From JAERML01 sp035687895 (GTDB lineage: Bacteria; Bacteroidota; Ignavibacteria; UBA10030; UBA6906), in contig DASRUE010000095.1 in NCBI GenBank assembly GCA_035687895.1, forward strand, positions 1-24,428: a stretch of DNA of 24,428 nucleotides, given 5' to 3'. The notes beneath the pieces are model-generated. The model was not told the origin of the DNA and ran no database searches. It saw nothing but the letters and a program-made list of their open reading frames with translations. Position 1 is the first letter of the stretch. Each line of letters begins with the position of its first letter. Shown here in pieces: positions 7,404-14,252 of this stretch. The position numbers and the translations under genes are program-made.

Positions 7404-9293
7404 CTACTTCAGCAACATCATCTTCTTCGTCTCTGAAAACTTCCCTGCCTCAATGCGATAGAAATACACTCCCGTTGAGAACCTGTTCGCCTCAAAGAGA
7501 GCCACATAGTTGCCGGCCGCCTGGTCCTGATTCACCAGCGACGCAACTTCCTGGCCGAGAAGGTTGAATACCTTCAGTGTAACGCGTCCGGCTTCCGGAA
7601 TCGAATACGTGATCCGGGTTGCAGGGTTGAAGGGGTTCGGATAGTTCTGTGAGAGTTTGTATGCCAGCGGTTGCCCCTGGTTGCCATCATCATTCACGTC
7701 CGTCAGGCCAAAGGGGGCCTGCTCTTGCGGCAGTGGATTCGCAGGCACTGGGGGTTGCCACTGATCGAGCGGCGTGCTATACGTCGCGGGGAACAAGTTC
7801 GATCCCAGAGGTTGGATAAACCTTGTTCGGAACAGGTTCTGGCCACCAAGCCCGCCACCGGATTCCGTCACCACCGGGGTACCGCCCTGCTTGATGTACC
7901 TCCACGTATACATCAATCCGTAGTGTGCTCTTCCTTTGATCTTGAAGGTCACCGAATACACACTGTCGGTCGGCCCATTTCGTGTGGCTCGGAACTCCTG
8001 CGCAAAATTGCCAGCACCTTGATTTCCGATTTGCGCTCGCCACCACGTTGCATCCTGGAACACTACCGTCACCGTGTCCGCGGCAGGATCGAACGGCGAG
8101 AGATCCCTCGTCGCCGGACCCATGTTGACCTGCATCGTCACACGCACCGTGTCGGTCGTGTTGTTCAACGTCCCCCTGCTGTTGATGCTGCTGAAGAAAT
8201 ACGATGGTGTAACAATGTTGCCACCAGTTTGAACATCGAACAATCTGTTCCCATCGCCTCGCTCATACGGGTGGTCATACTGGATACCGTCCCTGTTACC
8301 GGACACATCAAAGCCTGGGAAACGTATCACTGCGGTCGCCGAATCTAGCCTCATGAAGAACTTGTGCGGCAACTGGTCGAACGATGTGCCGGCATATGCC
8401 GTGGTCACACGGTAGGTTTGAGAGATCGGGTCAAATGTCATCCGCGTGCCGCTCCATCCTTCAAAGCCACCACGCACTTGGGCGGAATCTGTGCCAGGGA
8501 CATACCAGCCGATATTCTGCATTGCACGCATATCCACCCGCCAGATGATGTTCGCCGTAATGGGTGTGTTGATAACCGAATCGCCATCAAAATACACAAC
8601 CAGAAGGGTACCGCCACCGACAGGGACAGTATACTGCTTGTTATTGCCACCCTCCCAGTCAAGACCGGCGCGAAGTGTTTTCAGGAACTTGTATTCAATG
8701 GCCGTACCCTCGAGAATGTTGACAGTTTTTGTGTAGATGCTGTCGGTATCGGCGTCTTTCAACGTATCCAGGGAATTCCCCCAGTCGTTGAAGCTCCCGG
8801 CCACGCGAACAATGTCACCGCTTTGAGGCTGGAATGTAGATTCCAGGATCTTCACCCTCATATTCACACGGAATGTAACGCCAGCTTGGACTGGCGGCGT
8901 GTAGATGGAGTCGTAGTCGAACCATACCACTGGAAGGGTTGCTGTCCCTACAACAGTGTAGTTGCGGTTGTTGCCACTTTCCCAGTCAAGCCCTGCGCGA
9001 AGGGTTTTCAGGAACTTGTAGTCAATGGAGCCGGCTGCAAGACTGATGGTCTTTGCGTAGATGCTGTCGGTGTTGCCGTCACTGAGGGTGTCTGTGGAAT
9101 TACCCCAGTCATTGAAGCTTCCCGCGACGCGGACAATATCTCCACTGCCGGGCCGGAACGCTCCTTCACGCATTTTGATGCTCATGTTCACCTGGAAGGT
9201 GACATTGTTCTGCGCTAATGCCATTTCGGTGATCAGAAACGGCAGAAGGAACAGTCCCAGGATAAGAGAACGTGTTTGCCACGTCTTATTCAT
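7404..9293 (-). CDS. Secreted T9SS cargo with tandem starch-binding-like modules (629 aa)
   Basis: The start is fixed by a strong AAGGAGGT five bases before the ATG; the frame extends further upstream without such support. Residues 1-27 are a signal peptide (LILGLFLLPFLITEMALA). Modules 1 (about 29-134) and 2 (about 137-242) are near-identical in pattern: FQVNM, GDIVRVAGSFNDWGNS, YKFLKTLRAGLDWE. This is the look of CBM20/CBM48-type starch-binding Ig folds with surface Trp residues. Module 3 (about 247-355, GGFEGW) and module 4 (about 385-500) are more divergent relatives. The C-terminus (about 545-629) is a classical T9SS type-A sorting domain (YPNPFNPATRITY, GVYFYRIEAGKFSETKKMMLLK). I infer a surface or released glucan-binding protein, analogous in role to SusE/SusF though not shown to be homologous. 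No catalytic motif was recognised. It is the last gene of the operon. Confidence 0.9.
   Translation of the reverse strand: MNKTWQTRSLILGLFLLPFLITEMALAQNNVTFQVNMSIKMREGAFRPGSGDIVRVAGSFNDWGNSTDTLSDGNTDSIYAKTISLAAGSIDYKFLKTLRAGLDWESGNNRNYTVVGTATLPVVWFDYDSIYTPPVQAGVTFRVNMRVKILESTFQPQSGDIVRVAGSFNDWGNSLDTLKDADTDSIYTKTVNILEGTAIEYKFLKTLRAGLDWEGGNNKQYTVPVGGGTLLVVYFDGDSVINTPITANIIWRVDMRAMQNIGWYVPGTDSAQVRGGFEGWSGTRMTFDPISQTYRVTTAYAGTSFDQLPHKFFMRLDSATAVIRFPGFDVSGNRDGIQYDHPYERGDGNRLFDVQTGGNIVTPSYFFSSINSRGTLNNTTDTVRVTMQVNMGPATRDLSPFDPAADTVTVVFQDATWWRAQIGNQGAGNFAQEFRATRNGPTDSVYSVTFKIKGRAHYGLMYTWRYIKQGGTPVVTESGGGLGGQNLFRTRFIQPLGSNLFPATYSTPLDQWQPPVPANPLPQEQAPFGLTDVNDDGNQGQPLAYKLSQNYPNPFNPATRITYSIPEAGRVTLKVFNLLGQEVASLVNQDQAAGNYVALFEANRFSTGVYFYRIEAGKFSETKKMMLLK
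8565..9209 (-). repeat. Intragenic tandem duplication encoding starch-binding-like modules 1 and 2
   Basis: Two consecutive segments repeat with a 324-bp (108-codon) period. For example, TTGAAGCT occurs at 8788 and again at 9112 with matching context, encoding SFNDWGNS in both. Both copies retain AGSFNDWGNS and KFLKTLRAGLDWE at protein level. This shows duplication of one module within the gene. Boundaries are approximate. Confidence 0.85.
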
Positions 9294-9297
9294 GGTG

Positions 9298-9305
9298 ACC
9301 TCCTT
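9298..9305 (-). promoter_or_regulatory. Strong Shine-Dalgarno sequence AAGGAGGT
   Basis: It lies five bases upstream of the ATG at 9293-9291 and decides the start of the starch-binding-like protein in favour of a normal signal peptide over an upstream ATG at 9347. Confidence 0.85.
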
Positions 9306-9360
9306 ATGGATGTGAATTGTGAATTTTGCAACGGTGAACTTGTTCATGCACAGACAATAT

Positions 9361-9385
9361 GGTGACTGTGGTACCGGTGACTGTG
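9361..9385. repeat. Short direct repeat in the 127-nt gap of the operon
   Basis: GGTGACTGTG occurs at 9361-9370 and 9376-9385, 15 bp apart, in the only large gap (9294-9420) of the operon. A third partial match (GGTGACC) overlaps the downstream start region at 9294-9300. No convincing promoter or hairpin was found here; function unknown. Confidence 0.4.
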
Positions 9386-9420
9386 CCGTGTCCCTCCATT
9401 TTTGTTGAGCTGAAAATGAA

Positions 9421-10449
9421 TTAGAAAAGAACGCCTATAGCAAATTTGTGGATGTTCTCGAGTCTGCCAAATCGCTCAAATGCATAGTCCACGCGCACCG
9501 TAAGATTGCCACCAATGCCGTACTTCAATCCTGCACCAACGGTGAACTCTTCCTCGCTTTCGCGCACACCAAGCGCTTTGTACCCTGCACGCAGCGAAAG
9601 AATCCGGCTGAAGCCGGTGTATTCCCCGCCAATGTTGATGCTCTCAGAATTATCGTTGGGATGGGCGGCATCGATGGCAAAGGTGAGTACTTGATCCTCG
9701 GTGACAATCGGCTGGTAGGCAAAACCAATCCGGAGAATCAAAGGCAGGTCAAAGTCGTCGGTCGTCAGGTTTGCGTTGATGTTTGCATTGTTGCCGTTGT
9801 TGGGAGAGATATCCTTTTGGACCAGCAGGTCGTCGCCCGAAATCCGCATCTTCTGCCCAAAGTTGGAGATGCCCGCACCAAACGTCAAGCCCTCGAACGG
9901 CGTTGTGAAGAGTGTTCCGACGTCGACGGCAATCCCGCTGGCACTCGAATTCCAGATATGCTCATTGACGTATTTCACGGTTCCTCCAATGGAAAACCAT
10001 TCGGTCAGATTCTTCCCGTACGAAACGCCAACGGCAAAACTCCCGGCCGTGAAAAACTGTCCCGTTCCATCAGGTTGCTGCTCCGTGGTTCGTTCCATCT
10101 CCTCCATGGAAAGTGAAGTGAAGCTGAGCCCGAACGTCCCAACACCTTCCATCGGAATGAGAACGCCACCATAATTGAAGTCGATATCTGCCAGCCAGCT
10201 CGAATGAGTAAACAAGGCCTCTGGTTGGTAGAGTCGGGCGATACCGGCGGGATTCCAGTACATGGCGGAGGCGTCATTAGCTATCGCCACGAACGCCCCA
10301 CCCATTCCAAGGGCCCGTGCGCCAACAGGAATGCTCAGGAACTTTGCCGCCGTCGTTCCAACCTTCGTCACTTCTTCCGCAGTGGCAGAAAGGCGGCACA
10401 CTATCAGCAGGATGAGCGCCCATGCGATATGTCGTGGCAGGTTGTTCAC
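9421..10449 (-). CDS. PorV/PorQ-family outer-membrane beta-barrel protein (342 aa)
   Basis: The mature N-terminus, KVGTTAAKFLSIPVGARALG followed by MGGAFVAIANDASAMYWNPAG, is the signature of PorV/PorQ-like (UPF0164-related) FadL-type barrels of FCB bacteria. PorV shuttles T9SS cargo to the attachment complex at the outer membrane. The signal peptide is residues 1-23 (WALILLIVCRLSATA). Alternating beta-strands with Gly and aromatic residues continue to the terminal FAIGVLF, a C-terminal aromatic barrel signal. The start is GTG with AAGGAG at 10456-10461, six bases upstream; the frame runs on to 10596 but into the upstream gene. It lies 35 nt after a T9SS cargo gene and 127 nt before another, so a dedicated role in exporting or docking these two proteins is likely but inferred. 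It could instead be a general paralogue of the genomic PorV. Confidence 0.88.
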   Translation of the reverse strand: MNNLPRHIAWALILLIVCRLSATAEEVTKVGTTAAKFLSIPVGARALGMGGAFVAIANDASAMYWNPAGIARLYQPEALFTHSSWLADIDFNYGGVLIPMEGVGTFGLSFTSLSMEEMERTTEQQPDGTGQFFTAGSFAVGVSYGKNLTEWFSIGGTVKYVNEHIWNSSASGIAVDVGTLFTTPFEGLTFGAGISNFGQKMRISGDDLLVQKDISPNNGNNANINANLTTDDFDLPLILRIGFAYQPIVTEDQVLTFAIDAAHPNDNSESINIGGEYTGFSRILSLRAGYKALGVRESEEEFTVGAGLKYGIGGNLTVRVDYAFERFGRLENIHKFAIGVLF

Positions 10450-10455
10450 GTGAAT

Positions 10456-10461
10456 CTCCTT
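10456..10461 (-). promoter_or_regulatory. Shine-Dalgarno AAGGAG deciding the GTG start of the PorV-like gene
   Basis: It sits six bases from the GTG at 10449-10447 and supports this start over the longer frame beginning at 10596, which would overlap the preceding gene and lack an N-terminal signal peptide. Confidence 0.8.
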
Positions 10462-10484
10462 TTTCTCTCGTGTCGTGTGATCAC

Positions 10485-13400
10485 TCACTTGATGATTGCA
10501 AACTTGCCGACCTTTTCCCCCACGCTCCCCGCGCCCACATGGTAGATGTAGATGCCGTATGCCACCGAGAGATTGTCGCGAGTCAGCAGATTCCACTCTG
10601 CAGTGCCGTCGAGCATCTCGCTGTTGTGCTTGATCTCGGCAACAAGCTCACCGCTGATCGTGAAAATCCGAATCGTACACACCTGCGGCAAATGGGTGAA
10701 ATGAATTGCCCGTGGTCCCCGTCCGCTCGAGAAGGGATTTCGTTCCTCCCATGTTGACGCCGCAACATACGGGTTGGGCACTACTCGGATCTTGTCCAGA
10801 CTGTTCCTCGCAATTTCAGGATCGACACGTTGTGTGTCCGTGGTAAACTCGAAGACGTCACTCGAACGGAACAACTTGGAAAGAACGATCGTCGCCGTGT
10901 CACCGTCTGCAGGAGGGACCCTGTTGGAGTCAAACAACGCGGTGAAGTTCCAGGTTGTGGCAAGCGAATCCCGCAGATCCCGCTCGAGGAAGATGATGTA
11001 ATCGCTTCGTGAGTTTGCCGGGAAGAACGGATCATACACCGCGCTGAAGACACCCTGGCCCCCCGTCCCATCCAACTCGAGGAACGCAAATTCGATCTGC
11101 CTATTCTCGCTGGTATTGAAGACCTTGAAGTTCGTTGGAATCGCAGGCGTCACTGTCTGGTTCAAGTCGTCAATGAGAAACTGTGTCGACGTGTCGGTCC
11201 CCACAAGGCCAAAGACGATTTTGTAGTCACTCGGTTTTTGCTGACCAACGATGAACCCTCCGCGCCACTGGGCGAAATTTAACTTGTAGATATTTTGCCT
11301 GTTGTATCCCGACAGCGCCTCGTTAAGACCGAACACCTTCTCGTTCCTCATGAGAAGTTGGAAGCCATGGGTGATAGGTTGTTCATTCGTGTCTGCGATG
11401 GCTCTGCTCTGCCCGATCAGCGTGTCAATGCCAGCAAGATCCGTGATGTCCGCCATCGTGAAGGATTTTGTGCGGACGGTGTCCGGATTGTTGTTTTGCC
11501 CGAGGTACGTAGTGTCTTCAAACGTAATTCTGTATTTGTGATTCCTCAGCACCTTGTTGGGGTCGACGATCTTATAGCCCACCTTGCCCGTGGTTGAACC
11601 GGTCACCAATGTGATTGGGCTGACGTTCGGAGGGAGATATCCGGCCACAGGCGCTTCGGGGACAACAATGGCAACAGACGATCCGATGCCGGTCACTTTT
11701 CCGGTGATGTTGTCAATACTCACCTTCAGGTTGCTCTCTGCCGGAATGATGTTAAGCGGCGCATACCCTTGATCGTATGCACGCACGGCGTAATAGTACT
11801 TCTGTCCATTCTGGACGGTCGTGTCCGTAAACGTGTGGACGACGCCATAATCGCCGCCACGATCATACTGTACACCGTTATACGTGGTGGGATGAAATCC
11901 CTTGATGCCATCTTTTAGATCGAACGTGGCAATTTCCTTAAGCCAGGGGGCAGGGCTTCCGAACGCGTCCCTGATCACTCGTGCATCCTCGAACGCGGGA
12001 TCAGTTGCCCGGAAGATCTTGTACCCTTCAAAATCACGTGCGGGCGCACCGGGAATGCCGGCAAGGAACCTGTCGACGGATCGCTCCGCCACATCGTCCC
12101 AGTAGAGCGTCACACTCCGGTTGCCTGCAACGGCGGTCACTGTTGGTTCGAGTGGCGCCTGAGCAAACTGGTAGTCCTCGTTATATGCCAGCTGAGCAAA
12201 CTCCCGCTTTCGAAGTGCGTCAGCCTTGGCACCGGTAAAGTCAGCATTCCCTGGACAGCGGATTGCATTACCCATCACCACCGCGTAGGATATCCGTTCA
12301 ATCTGTCCGGCTTTAAGAGGAAATAATCCGGAAGAGACAAACAGATCAAACTCACCGGTTCCAATCAGTGTCGGATCGACAAAGCTCCCGGGAATCATGA
12401 AGTTTGCCCAGAAGAAAATATCTGCCGTCACGCTGAAGTCAATGGCACCTGCGGCAAGATACTGCACGTTCGTAAGACCAATCTGGTCTGCTTCGGAAAC
12501 GTCCGTCTTATCAATGTTGGGTTCACCTGGAAACGGTGTCCCCACACCGGAGGTCGGCTTGCCGTCTCCCTCTCCGACATCCCCGGTTTCCGGAGCGCCA
12601 TCGAGTCCAACATCATCGGACAATGGATCCCAGTCGCCGTCATTATCGATCCCATCGTTGCGGGACTCGTCCGCCATCTCATCGATGCCATCGTCAATCC
12701 TTGCATCGTGGAGCCCGTCCACATTGATGTACTTCTTCCCCACGTCCTCTGGGCCCAGATCGTACAGAACCACGTCAGTATCTGGTACCCGATACCTTCG
12801 GTATACATCGGCAGCGGCAGCGGTGACCATTGCTTGTGTGACTGCAGGAAGATTGGAGTCTGAATTACTATCATTATCAATGTTATCCTTGAATTTTCGC
12901 CCAAGGTCTTCGGTCCCCACCTGAATCAATTGAATGGACTGTTGCAGGAACGGGTTATTGGGTGCCCAAAACGGGTCCGTTTCAGGATTCGGCGGCCATC
13001 GGAGCCAGGGATCAGTTGCGGCCTGGTTGATCATCTGCTGAGTGATCGCCGGACCATCCGCTTCACCATCACTGTTGTTATCAATGCCGTCGACAAAGCC
13101 GACCCCTCGTTGCTGGCCAAAAGGAACGTATGTGGAGTCCTCATCGATCATACCATTGTGGTTATCGTCGGTCTGGTTACCCGAGATCTCCACGGAAAAA
13201 GAGCCGGCCCCAAGCAGAAGTTGCCCCGTGATTTTCGGCCCGCTCGTGTATTCGGGACTATCGCCATCGTTATCGATCCGGTCTTCTGCATTTCCCGGCG
13301 TCTCGAGGTACAATGTCGCAGCCGCGCCTACGCAGGTGCTTTGGAATGCCGGGTTGGAGCTGATGCCGTCACGGTCAAGTGAGAACGCAACGTCCAGAAG

Positions 13401-14204
13401 CAGGTCAAACGTCGGTGCATCGTCTTGAGAATCGTTGTCACCGCCAACGAAGTCTGCGAGCCACAGAGTTACTGCAGCCTTTTTGATGTCCTTTGTTCCG
13501 TCGTTCTTCACTTCATGGATGAAGAAGACCCCATCAGCGACGGATGCCTGCGACCACTCGAGGGCTCGGTAATCTATGATAAGCCCAAGTCCCCGTCGGT
13601 TCAGGTCGGTGGTGTCAGGTGAGTAGCGGAATCTGTTGTAGTTGTCGTCACCGATGCGCGCATAGATTTCCTGGTCTGCATTGAATTGGTCCTTGCCAAA
13701 GAAACCGTTCCAGCTTCCGGGCCAGCCCGGGTCATTAGGATCGGACTGCTTGTCGGGCCAGAACGCTGGCCAGGTAGTCGGCTCGTCGCTCTTGGCGATC
13801 TTGTCCGTTTCCAAATCGAAATATCCGGGGATGGGATTCATGTTCCAGTCGCCACCCGTGGCCCGGTTTGTTCTGTAGGATGGCAAGTCGACGATACGCT
13901 GGACGCGTCCGGTATCATCTATAACTTCAGCCCCAACAAAGAGGGCAACTAGTGCAACGTAGTAGCGGTTCGTATTCTTGGGCCACTCGTACGGCACCCC
14001 CTGACCCGCTCCTGTACGGCCGGAGAATACAAAGTTGAAGACACTTGTGCGGACGTTGTTCCCGTCGATTTCCGTCCTGCGTCGGAGGCTCGGGTCTACA
14101 CGTTCTCTGCTTGGAACGTGTCCGCCGTTCTGCGCGGGGGCTGAGTAGAGCCCGAGACAAGTGAGCAGAGTGAGCAATGCCACAACGCGTGGAATTCTCA
14201 CCAT
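10485..14204 (-). CDS. Very large secreted protein with Asp-rich calcium-binding-like repeats, FnIII domain and T9SS-type C-terminus (1239 aa)
   Basis: The start ATG at 14204 follows AAGGAG by eight bases and gives a signal peptide (RVVALLTLLTCLGLYSAPAQ). The N-terminal 300 residues are not recognised beyond a Trp/Asp-rich beta-type composition. From about residue 320 to 560 there are repeated acidic patches (DRIDNDGDSP, DDNHNGMIDED, DGIDNNSDGEADG, DNIDNDSNSDSN, DGIDNDGDWDP) resembling thrombospondin type-3 or dockerin-like Ca2+ loops. A fibronectin type III-like unit follows (VTLYWDD, EGYKIFRATD, YYYAVRAYD). The C-terminus (VVPNPYVAAS, TIRIFTISGELV, YGIYIYHVGAG, KFAIIK) is a T9SS type-A-like sorting domain. 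Adjacent TonB receptor and PorV-like genes suggest that it sits at the cell surface with the receptor. No SusD-like TPR fold is visible. Function unknown. Confidence 0.87.
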   Translation of the reverse strand: MVRIPRVVALLTLLTCLGLYSAPAQNGGHVPSRERVDPSLRRRTEIDGNNVRTSVFNFVFSGRTGAGQGVPYEWPKNTNRYYVALVALFVGAEVIDDTGRVQRIVDLPSYRTNRATGGDWNMNPIPGYFDLETDKIAKSDEPTTWPAFWPDKQSDPNDPGWPGSWNGFFGKDQFNADQEIYARIGDDNYNRFRYSPDTTDLNRRGLGLIIDYRALEWSQASVADGVFFIHEVKNDGTKDIKKAAVTLWLADFVGGDNDSQDDAPTFDLLLDVAFSLDRDGISSNPAFQSTCVGAAATLYLETPGNAEDRIDNDGDSPEYTSGPKITGQLLLGAGSFSVEISGNQTDDNHNGMIDEDSTYVPFGQQRGVGFVDGIDNNSDGEADGPAITQQMINQAATDPWLRWPPNPETDPFWAPNNPFLQQSIQLIQVGTEDLGRKFKDNIDNDSNSDSNLPAVTQAMVTAAAADVYRRYRVPDTDVVLYDLGPEDVGKKYINVDGLHDARIDDGIDEMADESRNDGIDNDGDWDPLSDDVGLDGAPETGDVGEGDGKPTSGVGTPFPGEPNIDKTDVSEADQIGLTNVQYLAAGAIDFSVTADIFFWANFMIPGSFVDPTLIGTGEFDLFVSSGLFPLKAGQIERISYAVVMGNAIRCPGNADFTGAKADALRKREFAQLAYNEDYQFAQAPLEPTVTAVAGNRSVTLYWDDVAERSVDRFLAGIPGAPARDFEGYKIFRATDPAFEDARVIRDAFGSPAPWLKEIATFDLKDGIKGFHPTTYNGVQYDRGGDYGVVHTFTDTTVQNGQKYYYAVRAYDQGYAPLNIIPAESNLKVSIDNITGKVTGIGSSVAIVVPEAPVAGYLPPNVSPITLVTGSTTGKVGYKIVDPNKVLRNHKYRITFEDTTYLGQNNNPDTVRTKSFTMADITDLAGIDTLIGQSRAIADTNEQPITHGFQLLMRNEKVFGLNEALSGYNRQNIYKLNFAQWRGGFIVGQQKPSDYKIVFGLVGTDTSTQFLIDDLNQTVTPAIPTNFKVFNTSENRQIEFAFLELDGTGGQGVFSAVYDPFFPANSRSDYIIFLERDLRDSLATTWNFTALFDSNRVPPADGDTATIVLSKLFRSSDVFEFTTDTQRVDPEIARNSLDKIRVVPNPYVAASTWEERNPFSSGRGPRAIHFTHLPQVCTIRIFTISGELVAEIKHNSEMLDGTAEWNLLTRDNLSVAYGIYIYHVGAGSVGEKVGKFAIIK

Positions 14205-14212
14205 GAGAAGAT

Positions 14213-14218
14213 CTCCTT
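14213..14218 (-). promoter_or_regulatory. Shine-Dalgarno AAGGAG deciding the start of the 1239-aa gene
   Basis: It is placed eight bases upstream of the ATG at 14204-14202, which begins a clean signal peptide. The in-frame ATG at 14243 lacks a signal-like N-terminus and would almost abut the upstream stop. Confidence 0.75.
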
Positions 14219-14252
14219 GATTCACGATCGATGTCATTATCATAAGTTGGGA

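Noticed and set aside
8364..9218. 284-codon plus-strand frame opposite the starch-binding-like gene
   Set aside because: It is a shadow of a well-supported minus-strand gene with signal peptide, repeats and sorting domain; its own translation shows no recognisable domain.
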